Positions 46,701-54,164 of a DNA stretch of 64,000 bases are shown here, in pieces. Where the stretch lies: the NCBI GenBank assembly GCA_910584635.1, contig CAJUBA010000008.1, forward strand, positions 1 to 64,000. The letters are read 5' to 3'. Position numbers and translations under genes: made by a program. How positions within the stretch are numbered: the stretch's first letter is position 1; every line of letters starts with the position of its first letter. The DNA is from an uncultured Christensenella sp. (GTDB lineage: Bacteria > Bacillota > Clostridia > Christensenellales > UBA3700). The notes beneath the pieces are model-generated. The model did no database searches, was not told where the DNA came from, and worked only from the letters and a program-made list of their open reading frames with translations.

Positions 46701-47379
46701 CAACGCCGATATACGTTCCATTCCCGACGCAGAGGACTACCGTTTTTGGTTGAAAGAATCAGAGTACGGCAATTATACCGTAGAAAACTTCCGAGATATA
46801 AACTCTTATGATTGCGGTGGCAAACTGATTGTCAACAAAGCGGTTATTTATAAGTTGGCGAACGACGAAAGCGAATTTCTCGATTTAGATACCCAAAGCA
46901 TAGCGAATCTTAAATTTATCTTTACGGACGCGATAGACAGTAGTGTAATACACTTGTTGGATACTTCTTATTTGAGCGCGGGCGACGGAGCGTATTTGCC
47001 TACCGACAGTATAAATGAACCCGGTACCTATACGATAAAACTTTATATGCCCGACGATCTCAAACTTATGTACGTTCTTGACGACAGTCTTTATGAAATT
47101 CAACTCAAAATCAAAGAAGCCTCTACGCATGACGAAGAAATTCCGCCTATCGAGGGAAGCGACGAAGAGGAAATTTTGCCCGACGGGGATTTAAGCGACG
47201 AAAACGAAAATAATTTCGAAGACGTCGGCGAAGTCGAAAATAATGACTCTTTGTATTACGCAAACGGTAAATCTTATTCTAAAGTTTTGACGGGCGTTTG
47301 TATTGTCGGCGTTTCTACAATAGGCGTTTGCGCGGCGAGCGTTTGTATAAATCTTCGCGTTAAAAGAAAAAGAAAGTAA
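43786..47379 (+). CDS. Large surface protein with beta-helix and Ig-like domains
   Basis: The 1197-residue protein starts at GTG 43786 because GGGGAG (43774-43779) is six bases upstream; ATG 43771 would include that site. An N-terminal membrane helix (RKGVVLIISFAIFAFVLFTGL) comes first. Residues about 60-360 look like a right-handed beta-helix with GLUG-like turns (LDGRGHTVTL, GGFAGKNGGRIINVKADY, GGIAGCMSDISAEC). Ig-like strands follow (GNYRIVAIDNMENV, GGEWQVYKESLLV, YTIKLYMP). An acidic Glu/Asp-rich stretch (about 1110-1150) leads to a C-terminal helix with a KRKRK tail and no LPxTG. Probably extracellular and membrane-anchored, like the 2963-residue protein. Function unknown; adhesion is a guess. 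Confidence 0.78.
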   Translation: MSKARKGVVLIISFAIFAFVLFTGLRSNSPKFNNNATYNYFDYSDCLTFINSNENVPVDAVSIGDETQLKEFLLGEEEYGYLIADISLDWDGVGSTVNFANGRTLDGRGHTVTLSDKDADADVYDDSFGASIMNWSGFARNINYGLFVSVNSGVIKNIVFEYFDRVCAVNDGNVAINGAGIVCGENRGSIENCELNARGEFLYYYIDGIDGSCEFQTHFGGFAGKNGGRIINVKADYTDFYLRLRTIADSEDMFGESMIEAKTCAGGIAGCMSDISAECSNIVISGRNVVFNLTSNGIGNAKEYRHAGAVVADMSNGGRVNNVIVDFSPEYTEELNSGSAVSKNAVVYCGEATNVTAVNTYDGGNNILSTNCGCDKHKYDYCNSVYTDELTDFNLGMNGKGEQIIEIIPVNGYVESLSFTKYHIENGGFQIDSSTCEESMENFNSYNFDARWINGNVFKISPYQASGNCCWEIKASSWRAVEFEFSDGKSMTYTGDDFINHFIKLKIVGGDYIDCDLSEFNLCNADERIYEAVDVGEYSLNIKPIVKYGREFLYYDGQNRLVAPFLPNHGDEIHTCTVQPGEAIALQEPVDWTKNNFEFALKDGVENAVDGLVYTIDGGNPHIENSLAIHHVEDSAPSGSEYRVYLTKEGKRVTNDYVFVAKVDVCAPVVESVDFKYPIDGKYYRENAISLKIVDRASGVASVKMNGMDMEMKDGCYVANINVSGNYRIVAIDNMENVLVYSFDALIDDVIPTLSVDAYAGEVKYESGKLVSSNVKFLASAVFGECGGEIQYRLDGGEWQVYKESLLVKESALVEFRALSYSCDEEGNLQSAIIVYDTKIKPPTPVLDITADWFCIDKNKEYDATDKIANIELNLLNQDVMANFLTVRGLEFSARYSDTNAGENIKIIIDIWTKDNADIIINNLTDGIYGAIFRRKVTVTLISAEGTYGSEQRNYAYEVANAFDDIDLQFESNADIRSIPDAEDYRFWLKESEYGNYTVENFRDINSYDCGGKLIVNKAVIYKLANDESEFLDLDTQSIANLKFIFTDAIDSSVIHLLDTSYLSAGDGAYLPTDSINEPGTYTIKLYMPDDLKLMYVLDDSLYEIQLKIKEASTHDEEIPPIEGSDEEEILPDGDLSDENENNFEDVGEVENNDSLYYANGKSYSKVLTGVCIVGVSTIGVCAASVCINLRVKRKRK

Positions 47380-47421
47380 AAAAATTTTTCGAAAATTTTG
47401 TAATTTTTTGCGTAATAGTAC

Positions 47422-47450
47422 TTGACAATAAAAATTTTGAATAATATAAT
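47422..47450 (+). promoter_or_regulatory. Promoter of the feo operon
   Basis: TTGACA (47422-47427) and TATAAT (47445-47450) are exactly 17 bases apart, a consensus SigA promoter. Confidence 0.85.
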
Positions 47451-47476
47451 GTTAGCACAGGTTAACTTTGCTAACC
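47451..47476 (+). promoter_or_regulatory. Candidate metal-repressor operator for feo
   Basis: GTTAGC (47451-47456) and GCTAAC (47470-47475) form an inverted repeat directly after the -10 box, and GGTTA (47460-47464) faces TAACC (47472-47476). GGTTA/TAACC half-sites resemble DtxR/IdeR-family iron boxes more than Fur boxes. The regulator gene is not in this window. Confidence 0.55.
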
Positions 47477-47532
47477 GATATTTTTTATCGCAATAGTTAG
47501 CCATGTATAACTTTTAATGAGAGGAGATTCTT

Positions 47533-47751
47533 ATGCGGCTGATAATATCGCCACAAGGCAAAGAGATGAGAGTAAAAAAAATAAGCGCTGATGCGAAGAC
47601 GAAAAACAGATTGCAAAATATCGGAATTACAGAAGGGTGCAATATTACGCTTTTGCAATCCAATTTCGGAGACGTGATAGTAAGAGTAAGAGATTGCAGG
47701 ATCGCTATGAATAAAGACGCGGCAAGCAATATTGAGGTGGAGGAGATATGA
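47533..47751 (+). CDS. feoA: Ferrous iron transport protein A
   Basis: This 72-residue SH3-like protein has the FeoA pattern: GKEMRVKKISADAKTKNRLQNIGITEGCNITLLQSNFGDVIVRVRDCRIAMNKDAASNIEVEE. FeoA assists FeoB on the cytoplasmic side. ATG 47533 follows GAGAGGAG. It overlaps feoB by four bases (ATGA). Confidence 0.93.
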   Translation: MRLIISPQGKEMRVKKISADAKTKNRLQNIGITEGCNITLLQSNFGDVIVRVRDCRIAMNKDAASNIEVEEI

Positions 47752-50063
47752 GTAAAAGAAAATCGGCGACAAAAAATATCAAAATTGCGCTCGTAGGCAA
47801 TCCGAATTGCGGAAAGACTACGCTTTTCAACGCATTGACGGGCGCAACCGCTCACGTGGGAAACTGGACGGGAGTTACCGTAGAGAAGTTGGAGGGAACT
47901 TATAGAGATAAAAAATCCGATATAAAAATGGATATAGTCGACCTTCCGGGAATATATTCGCTTTCGCCCTATTCGCCCGAAGAAATTATATCTAGAGATT
48001 ACATCATTTCGGGCGACGCGGATATAATCTTGAACGTAGTAGACGCTACGAATATCGAAAGAAATCTTTATCTAACTTCTCAACTTTTGGAGATTGGCGC
48101 GCCTGTTGTTGTCGCGTTGAATATGGCGGACTGTCTAAAAGCAAACGGAGAGAGCGTTGATATAAAGGCGTTGTCGGACGGACTCGGCGTTCCCGTCGTA
48201 AGCATATCCGCTTTGAAACAGAACGGGTTAAAAGAACTTATGCGTACGGTCAATGATATGCAGGGCAAAACGCGCCAAGCGGTATCGCTTATATCCGACG
48301 GCGTACTTAAAGATTCTATCGAGAAAGTATCCGCGCTTTTAAGCGATAGCGACGCAAGACTTTTCGAAAGCATTAAACTCGTCGAGGGAGATAAACTGTT
48401 ATCTCAAAAGTATGTTTCTTTGGAAAAAGAGATAGAAGAGATAAGAAAATCAAATATTAAAGCGATTGAAGAATACAACGGAGATTTTGAATCCTGCGTT
48501 GCCGATTGCAGGTATAAAGCCATCGGCGAAAAGTTCGGTTCGGTTATCATAAGAGGAAAGGAAAAGACGGGACTGTCCAAAAGCGACAAGGCGGATAGGG
48601 TTCTTACTCACAAGATATGGGGAATTCCCATTTTTCTGTGCATAATGTTGGCGATATTCCATATTACGTTCAGCAGCAACTTTCTATATTTGTCCGCAGT
48701 AATACCCGACGGCGCGTTTGCCGACGCCGACCCGATAACTGCGCTGTTTGTAGATAGCGAATACGAATTGGATGAGGACGGCAAAATTAGCGGAGCAAAT
48801 TCAATCAAATCCCCAGGCGTATTTTTACAGGGGCTTGTCGAAGCGTTGGGAGATCTTGTCAACGGCGAAAGGGTAGAAGATGAGGTAGTCGACGAATTCG
48901 GCAACGCAAGCGTCGAAGTTACGGAAGAGGGAGGTTGGATACGGAGACTTCTTGCCGACGCGCCTGATTGGGCGCAGGGCGTAGTCTGCGACGGAATACT
49001 TGCCGGAGTGTTCGGCGTGTTGTCGTTCGTGCCGCAGATAATGACGTTGTTTTTATTCTTGACGATACTCGAAGATACCGGATATATGGCGAGAATTGCG
49101 TTTATAATGGATAGATGGTTTAGACGTATAGGACTGTCGGGAAAATCTTTTATGCCTCTTTTGATGTGTTTCGGTTGCGCCGTACCGGGAATTATGGCTA
49201 CGCGTACGATAGAAAACGACAGAGAAAGACGTTCGACTATTCTGCTCGCGCCATTTTTCTCTTGCGGAGCGAAAAGTCCTATATGGTACGCTTTTGCCGC
49301 AGCGCTTGCGTCAACGATAGGTTGGAACGAAGAAATAACCGTATTTGCCGTATACTTGACTGGCATAGCGACGGCTATGGTAGCGGCGTTGATTCTCAAA
49401 AAGTTGAGCGGGAAGAAAGGAGCGACGCCGTTCATAATGGAATTGCCGGCGTATCACACTCCTCAGTTAAAAAGCGTAAGCGTGCATATTTGGCAAAAAC
49501 TCAAACACTTTGTTTTCAGAGCGGGTACAGTAATTGCGGCCTCTACCGTTATAATATGGTATTTGCTCAATTTCAACTTTGCATTCCGCATGGTCGATGA
49601 AAGTCAGAGCATACTCGCTACCGTCGGCGGATGGTTTGAATGGCTGTTCAAACCTTTGGGATTCGGCAACTGGAAATTTATCGTAGCGTCCGTAACGGGA
49701 CTTGTGGCAAAGGAAGAAGTCGTTTCGTCTATCGAAGTGCTGTCGGGCAGCGTAGAAGAGTTTATATCGGAAAGCGGAATCACGACTGCGGGAATATTCG
49801 CGTTTATGGCGTTCAACCTGCTTACCGTTCCCTGTATGGCAGCGGTCGGCGCGGCGGTGGGAGAACTAGGCTCGACAAAACGCGCACTGCTCGCGATACT
49901 CTTTTGGGTGTTAACCTCCTATATAGTCGCAATGACTATTTATTTGATAGGTACCTATTGGTGGACAACGTTTATATTTGCCGCGGCAATAGCGGGAATA
50001 ATTATCGCATCGCATTTTATTTATCTTAAAAAGGATAAAGCGATAAGGAGGAAAGTATGTTAA
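47748..50063 (+). CDS. feoB: Ferrous iron transport protein B
   Basis: The 771-residue protein imports Fe2+. The N-terminal GTPase has G1 GNPNCGKTT, a G2 threonine in VGNWTGVTVE, G3 DLPG and G4 NMAD; a helical regulatory domain follows. The membrane part has two Gate motifs, including MPLLMCFGCAVPGIMATR and APFFSCGAKSPIWYAFAA, and about eight helices. A longer loop (about residues 325-410, rich in D/E) lies before the second helix, which is more extended than in short FeoBs. A Cys-rich partner gene overlaps its end by seven bases. Confidence 0.96.
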   Translation: MSKRKSATKNIKIALVGNPNCGKTTLFNALTGATAHVGNWTGVTVEKLEGTYRDKKSDIKMDIVDLPGIYSLSPYSPEEIISRDYIISGDADIILNVVDATNIERNLYLTSQLLEIGAPVVVALNMADCLKANGESVDIKALSDGLGVPVVSISALKQNGLKELMRTVNDMQGKTRQAVSLISDGVLKDSIEKVSALLSDSDARLFESIKLVEGDKLLSQKYVSLEKEIEEIRKSNIKAIEEYNGDFESCVADCRYKAIGEKFGSVIIRGKEKTGLSKSDKADRVLTHKIWGIPIFLCIMLAIFHITFSSNFLYLSAVIPDGAFADADPITALFVDSEYELDEDGKISGANSIKSPGVFLQGLVEALGDLVNGERVEDEVVDEFGNASVEVTEEGGWIRRLLADAPDWAQGVVCDGILAGVFGVLSFVPQIMTLFLFLTILEDTGYMARIAFIMDRWFRRIGLSGKSFMPLLMCFGCAVPGIMATRTIENDRERRSTILLAPFFSCGAKSPIWYAFAAALASTIGWNEEITVFAVYLTGIATAMVAALILKKLSGKKGATPFIMELPAYHTPQLKSVSVHIWQKLKHFVFRAGTVIAASTVIIWYLLNFNFAFRMVDESQSILATVGGWFEWLFKPLGFGNWKFIVASVTGLVAKEEVVSSIEVLSGSVEEFISESGITTAGIFAFMAFNLLTVPCMAAVGAAVGELGSTKRALLAILFWVLTSYIVAMTIYLIGTYWWTTFIFAAAIAGIIIASHFIYLKKDKAIRRKVC

Positions 50064-50272
50064 TCTTATTATCTGTAAGCGTGATTGAGATTTGCGTCGG
50101 GGTTGGCGTCGCGTCTGTGCTTATCGGCGGTTTGGGAATACATTACATACGAAAGGCAAAGGCGAGGAAGAAGGGCAAAGGCGGTTGCTGCGGCGATTGT
50201 TCGTGCTGCTCGGGATGTTCGTTTTCTTTCAAAGATTTGTTAAAGCAAGAAAAAAACAAAAAGGAAAATTGA
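50057..50272 (+). CDS. FeoB-associated Cys-rich membrane protein
   Basis: This 71-residue protein has one membrane helix (IEICVGVGVASVLIGGLGIHYI) and a cytoplasmic Cys-rich stretch GCCGDCSCCSGCS, the typical FeoB-associated Cys-rich form. It starts at ATG 50057 behind AAGGAGG, overlapping the feoB end. These proteins are thought to handle ferrous iron at the inner side of FeoB; the mechanism is not established. Confidence 0.9.
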   Translation: MLILLSVSVIEICVGVGVASVLIGGLGIHYIRKAKARKKGKGGCCGDCSCCSGCSFSFKDLLKQEKNKKEN

Positions 50273-50314
50273 TTAGTCTTACAAATACATAATTATAAGC
50301 CATAATTTATTAAA

Positions 50315-50357
50315 TCTAAGCGGAAGAAGACTTTGTTTTCTCCGCTTAGATTTGTTT
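50315..50357 (+). terminator. Terminator of the feo operon
   Basis: TCTAAGCGGA (50315-50324) pairs with TCCGCTTAGA (50341-50350), followed by TTTGTTT. Confidence 0.85.
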
Positions 50358-50447
50358 GGTAAAGACAGTTATTACTCGCTAATTGTGATTATAAACGGCT
50401 ATATTTTATTATTTTGAAAATATTTTTCGGAAATAGGTCAAAAACAG

Positions 50448-50475
50448 TTTACTTTTTCTGTATAAGTTGTATAAT
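50448..50475 (+). promoter_or_regulatory. Promoter of the MATE gene
   Basis: TTTACT (50448-50453) and TATAAT (50470-50475) are 16 bases apart, 50 bases before the start codon. Confidence 0.6.
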
Positions 50476-50526
50476 ACTATCGAAATCTGACGGGGAAAAT
50501 TGTGAATCTTTATTCGGAGAGTTACG

Positions 50527-51915
50527 ATGGTCAGAAATTTGACTAAGGGAAAGCCCTTAAAACAGATATTGGTTTTTGCGTTGCCGATTTTTATTGGCAA
50601 CGTATTTCAACAACTTTACAGCATGGTCGACAATATTATTGTCGGCAACACTTTGGGAGAAAACGCTTTTGCAGGCGTAGGGGCTACTACTTCCATTGCT
50701 TTTCTTATTATAGGATTTGTTCAGGGACTTACCGCGGGATTTGCAGTCAAGACAAGCCAGTTTTTCGGCAATAAAGACGAAGAAAAGGTCAAAAGAAGCG
50801 TGGCGACGTCTTTTATGCTGTGCGCGGCGATTACGGTAATTCTGACAATAGTCAGCGTGCTTACGGCAAAGCCGTTGCTAAGACTTATGCAGACGCCGGA
50901 AGATATTATTGAATATTCTTACGAGTATATCGTCGTAGTTTTCGCAGGTTTGGGCGCAACCATGCTTTACAATCTCGTATCGTCTATACTAAGAGCGTTG
51001 GGCGATAGCAAAGTGCCTCTTATATTCCTTATAATCGCTTCGGTTATCAACGTCGCTCTTGACTTGCTCTTTATAATTGTATTCAAGACCGGAGTTGCGG
51101 GAGCAGGTTGGGCAACCGTTATTTCTCAACTTCTTTCCGCGCTTGCCTGCGCTATATATATGTTCAGAAAGTACGATATACTGCGACTTACGAAAAATCA
51201 TTTCAAAACAAGTTGGAAGTTTTGTTGGGAACATCTTAACATAGGTCTTCCCATGGCGTTTCAGTATTCGATAATTGCCGTAGGTATCATGGTTCAGCAA
51301 GCGGCTTTGAATACTTTCGGAACGCTGTACGTCAGCGCGTACACTGCGGCAAGTAAAATCGACAGTATCGTTACGCAATCTTTGGTCGCTATGGGCAGCG
51401 CCGTCGCTACTTACGTAGGACAGAATTACGGAGCGGGAGAGATAGAGAGAATAAACAAGGGAATAAATCAGGCTATGACGGTAAGCGTCGGACTAGCGCT
51501 AGTCAGCGGAATAGTAGTATATTTCGGGTCGGATTTGCTTACGGGACTGTTTGTCAAAGATCCAAACGAACAAATGCTGTCGCTGTCAAAGAAATATCTC
51601 TTCTGGCAGGGAGTATTCTATATAGGTTTGGCGATAATATACGTGTACCGCAACGGTCTGCAAGGCATGGGATACAGCGCGTTGACAATGGTAGGCGGAG
51701 TTGTCGAACTTCTAATGCGTATAGTCGCTTCCATTTTCCTTGTCAAGGTTTTGGGTTATTTGGGACTTTGTCTTTCCAATCCTTGCGCTTGGATAGGCGT
51801 GGATATTTTATTTATTACAAGTTACTATATCATAATTCATCACAAGGTCAAAAGGTTTGCCCGTATCAGCGTGGCAAGCGTCAAAATCAAAAAACACAGC
51901 AAAGGCATCGCTTAG
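50527..51915 (+). CDS. MATE-family efflux transporter
   Basis: The 462-residue protein has 12 hydrophobic helices in two halves. It begins with KGKPLKQILVFALPIFIGNVFQQLYSMVDNIIVGNTLGENAFAGVGA, and the second half has GLPMAFQYSIIAVGIMVQQAALNTFG and YVGQNYGAGEIERINKGI, typical of the MatE/DinF-type NorM group. It would export organic cations or drugs using an ion gradient; substrate unknown. The C terminus is basic and cytoplasmic. Confidence 0.92.
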   Translation: MVRNLTKGKPLKQILVFALPIFIGNVFQQLYSMVDNIIVGNTLGENAFAGVGATTSIAFLIIGFVQGLTAGFAVKTSQFFGNKDEEKVKRSVATSFMLCAAITVILTIVSVLTAKPLLRLMQTPEDIIEYSYEYIVVVFAGLGATMLYNLVSSILRALGDSKVPLIFLIIASVINVALDLLFIIVFKTGVAGAGWATVISQLLSALACAIYMFRKYDILRLTKNHFKTSWKFCWEHLNIGLPMAFQYSIIAVGIMVQQAALNTFGTLYVSAYTAASKIDSIVTQSLVAMGSAVATYVGQNYGAGEIERINKGINQAMTVSVGLALVSGIVVYFGSDLLTGLFVKDPNEQMLSLSKKYLFWQGVFYIGLAIIYVYRNGLQGMGYSALTMVGGVVELLMRIVASIFLVKVLGYLGLCLSNPCAWIGVDILFITSYYIIIHHKVKRFARISVASVKIKKHSKGIA

Positions 51916-51942
51916 AAAAAGTATTTTTTGAGTCTTGATGAA

Positions 51943-52000
51943 TATAATTATAACGGATTGGGAGTTGACTTACGGGTTTCAATCCGTTATTATAATTATA
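51943..52000 (+). other. Long AT-rich inverted repeat between MATE and FTR-like genes
   Basis: TATAATTATAACGGATTG (51943-51960) pairs with the segment 51980-52000, leaving three bases bulged, with a 19-base loop. No T-run follows. It could be a terminator variant, an mRNA-stabilising hairpin or an operator for the next gene. It also carries TATAAT boxes on both arms. Confidence 0.5.
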
Positions 52001-52021
52001 TAAAGGTGTCAAGGAGAATTT

Positions 52022-52219
52022 ATGGTAAAACTCAATGAAGATAAAGAAGTCGTAGCAGCGATTAAAGAAGGATTGAAAGAAAGGGGAGGGTACTGTCCTT
52101 GCCGCGTTCAGATGATAGAAGAAAACAAGTGCGTTTGCAAAGAATTCAGAGAACAGATTGCCGATCCGAATTTCGAAGGATATTGCCATTGCAGACTGTA
52201 TTATAAATCCAAAGATTGA
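52022..52219 (+). CDS. FTR catalytic beta-chain-like iron-sulfur protein
   Basis: The 65-residue protein has the cysteine pattern of ferredoxin:thioredoxin reductase catalytic chains: YCPCR, then C-V-C-K-E-F-R, then CHCRLYY. The domain usually holds a 4Fe-4S cluster next to a redox disulfide and passes electrons to thioredoxin. The protein is shorter than the plastid enzyme but complete for the small clostridial type. ATG 52022 follows AAGGAGAA. It precedes ssrA and has its own hairpin upstream. Confidence 0.82.
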   Translation: MVKLNEDKEVVAAIKEGLKERGGYCPCRVQMIEENKCVCKEFREQIADPNFEGYCHCRLYYKSKD

Positions 52220-52260
52220 TAATTTCGAGAAAAAGGCAAATATTACCTTTTGAATTGTTG

Positions 52261-52289
52261 TTGACAAGAAAATATTTAAGCAATATAAT
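52261..52289 (+). promoter_or_regulatory. Consensus promoter of ssrA
   Basis: TTGACA (52261-52266) and TATAAT (52284-52289) with a 17-base spacer: a full SigA consensus, as expected for an abundant stable RNA. Confidence 0.92.
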
Positions 52290-52303
52290 TAGAATACTTA
52301 TAT

Positions 52304-52648
52304 GGGGCTGTCCCGGATTCGATGGGTAAGGGGATACGGTATAAGCACGCCGAAGGCTCGACTTCGTAAAAACGGAAAATTAAATTAAACGCTAAAAATA
52401 ATAAACAAGTAGCCTTCGCTGCCTAATCAGCGGGCTTGTCGACTCGGGACTCCACGGCCCGATAATCGGCATCAATCAGTGGAACAGGGTCGGACGCATA
52501 CGCCTTAAACGTCCGATAATATTTAAGGCTTGCCGAAACGTCTCTCCGTGAATAGAGGACGCCAGGGACTAATATATGTTCAATAAGCGTGTAGAAAGTG
52601 TCGTAAGAACTTGTCCAGACAGGGGTTCAACTCCCCTCAGTTCCACCA
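52304..52648 (+). ncRNA. ssrA: Transfer-messenger RNA (tmRNA)
   Basis: The one-piece tmRNA begins GGGGCTG and ends in CCA (52646-52648). Its 3' T-arm-like GGTTCAACTCCCC and the 5' end pair as the tRNA-like half (GGGGCTG with CAGTTCC). The tag frame starts at the resume codon GCT 52391 and reads A-K-N-N-K-Q-V-A-F-A-A before TAA at 52424-52426. The tag ends AFAA, not the more common ALAA, but is still the hydrophobic degron read by ClpXP-type proteases. tmRNA rescues ribosomes stalled on broken messages. Confidence 0.95.
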
Positions 52649-52680
52649 TTACGGGGGTATACGCACACCCCTCTGAAAGA

Positions 52681-52710
52681 GAAATCGCATTTGCGGTTTC
52701 TTTTTCTTTT
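52681..52710 (+). terminator. Terminator of ssrA
   Basis: GAAATCGC (52681-52688) pairs with GCGGTTTC (52693-52700), followed by TTTTTCTTTT. Confidence 0.88.
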
Positions 52711-52769
52711 GCGTTGTTTTCGTCCTCAGACGGTAAGCGCAAGCGAACATAAAAGCATGTCGAATACGT

Positions 52770-52798
52770 TTGACAAGATGATATTTTTATTATATACT
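52770..52798 (+). promoter_or_regulatory. Promoter of the second TetR gene
   Basis: TTGACA (52770-52775) and TATACT (52793-52798) are 17 bases apart. The -10 box sits inside the left arm of the operator dyad. Confidence 0.8.
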
Positions 52799-52825
52799 TT
52801 ATGATATATATTGTTAAGTATATAA
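52790..52825 (+). promoter_or_regulatory. TetR operator, 36-bp dyad
   Basis: Arms TTATATACTT (52790-52799) and AAGTATATAA (52816-52825) are perfect complements with a 16-base centre. Position over the -10 box and before the ribosome site points to autoregulation by the following TetR gene. Confidence 0.72.
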
Positions 52826-52835
52826 GGAGTTTATT

Positions 52836-53402
52836 ATGCCGCCGAGAACAAAGATACCAAAAGAACTAATTATTAAAACAGCGTATGATATTACAAAGGC
52901 AAACGGTATTGAAAGCGTAACTGCAAAAGCCATATCAAAACAATTAAACTGTTCGATACAGCCTATATATTGGGTATTCGATACAATGGATAATTTACGC
53001 AACGCCATTATACACGAGGCAATAAAGGAGTATAACAATTATTTGTTTGCAGAAATTTCGAATTTGTCAAAATATCAAGCAGCAGGATGGAATTATATTC
53101 GATTTGCAAAGGAGCAACCGAATTTATTTAAGTTGCTTTTTATGACGGAAAGGCAAAGCGGCACTCCCATCGGGCAAAGCAGTTTGGACGAAAACAAAGA
53201 ATATCTTTTGTCTTTAATTCAAAATGATTACGGCTTAAACGAAAAGCAAGCAAACGACTTGTACGTTAGACTATGGCTATTTTCGCACGGTATTGCAACA
53301 ATGATAGCAACCAAAACAGTAGGTCTTGATAATAAAGAAATCGGTAAAATGCTGATGGACGTTCTTACGGGATTATTGCAAATAATTAAAAAGGAAAATT
53401 GA
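52836..53402 (+). CDS. TetR/AcrR family regulator (second copy of this type)
   Basis: The 188-residue protein has an N-terminal HTH (about residues 23-48, ESVTAKAISKQLNCSIQPIYWVFDTM) and a C-terminal domain with PNLFKLLFM and HGIATMIATKT, paralogous to the TetR protein encoded at 11718-12266. ATG 52836 follows AAGGAG. It has its own promoter and dyad operator, and the gene for a small membrane protein starts three bases after its stop, which is therefore its likely target. Base composition is richer in A+T than the neighbouring genes. Confidence 0.9.
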   Translation: MPPRTKIPKELIIKTAYDITKANGIESVTAKAISKQLNCSIQPIYWVFDTMDNLRNAIIHEAIKEYNNYLFAEISNLSKYQAAGWNYIRFAKEQPNLFKLLFMTERQSGTPIGQSSLDENKEYLLSLIQNDYGLNEKQANDLYVRLWLFSHGIATMIATKTVGLDNKEIGKMLMDVLTGLLQIIKKEN

Positions 53403-53404
53403 TA

Positions 53405-53905
53405 ATGAATAAATTAAAAATATTCGACAGCAGTAAACACCTAAAAATATTAAAAATAGTAGCGTTATCTTTTGCGGGACTTTTGCTTTTATGGTTTAGT
53501 TTTGACATAACCGGACTGAAATTCGGAAAGATAAAAATAGTAACTTCGGCTTTTGTAGATGAGCCGATTGATTTTGTGTTTTATCTTATTTTCATAGCAA
53601 GCATTGTTTGCTTTGTACTAAAAGACAAAATAGGCAAATATATGTTATTGATTTTTCTACTGTTATGGGGTACTTTTCAATTAACTGTATATTTCAAATC
53701 GGGCGAAAGTATAGCCGCATACAACAATGCGTTTGCCGATACTCACCACATTATAGCGGCGTCTAATGATTTATTGGTAAAAGATACTTATCACATTTTT
53801 TTAGATATCTTTATTTTGCTTGCGCTTATTTCAGTAAAATTCTTTTTTATCGTGAAAATAATTTCACTCAAGGGAAGATTGAAAATGAAGGAAATAAAAA
53901 AGTAA
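53405..53905 (+). CDS. Small four-helix membrane protein of unknown function
   Basis: The 166-residue protein starts at ATG 53405, behind AAAGGA at the end of the TetR gene. Four hydrophobic helices are visible (about residues 17-36, 51-70, 76-95 and 125-148), with a basic C terminus. I do not recognise the family. TetR regulators next to small membrane proteins often control a transport or stress function, so this one may respond to the unknown inducer. Confidence 0.7.
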   Translation: MNKLKIFDSSKHLKILKIVALSFAGLLLLWFSFDITGLKFGKIKIVTSAFVDEPIDFVFYLIFIASIVCFVLKDKIGKYMLLIFLLLWGTFQLTVYFKSGESIAAYNNAFADTHHIIAASNDLLVKDTYHIFLDIFILLALISVKFFFIVKIISLKGRLKMKEIKK

Positions 53906-53960
53906 CGACGCGCCAACGCATTTAAGCATAAGCCCGATTTCCTAAGAAATCTTCGCTATT

Positions 53961-53999
53961 GAGTCAATATAATTGCGAAAAATAGAAGATTATTGACTC
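53961..53999 (+). other. Inverted repeat in the TetR-Fic intergenic region
   Basis: GAGTCAATA (53961-53969) pairs with TATTGACTC (53991-53999) around a 21-base loop. No T-run follows, so it may be an operator or weak terminator. The remainder of 53906-54164 is very AT-rich and shows no gene. Confidence 0.4.
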
Positions 54000-54164
54000 T
54001 GCCTAACGCTAATAGTCAATTTAATTCTAAATTTTATATTTTTCTGAATAAGATATGGAATTTAATGAATTTCATTTTTGAAAATGGCAAAAATCAAAAA
54101 TATAATTGCATTTTTGCTTGTTATTATTTACAAAAAATGATAATATGAATATACAGGAGTCGTT

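Noticed and set aside
52304..52648. Integrated element with attachment site at the ssrA 3' end
   Set aside because: No integrase gene and no second copy of the ssrA 3' end can be found in this window; only the AT-rich composition hints at transfer.
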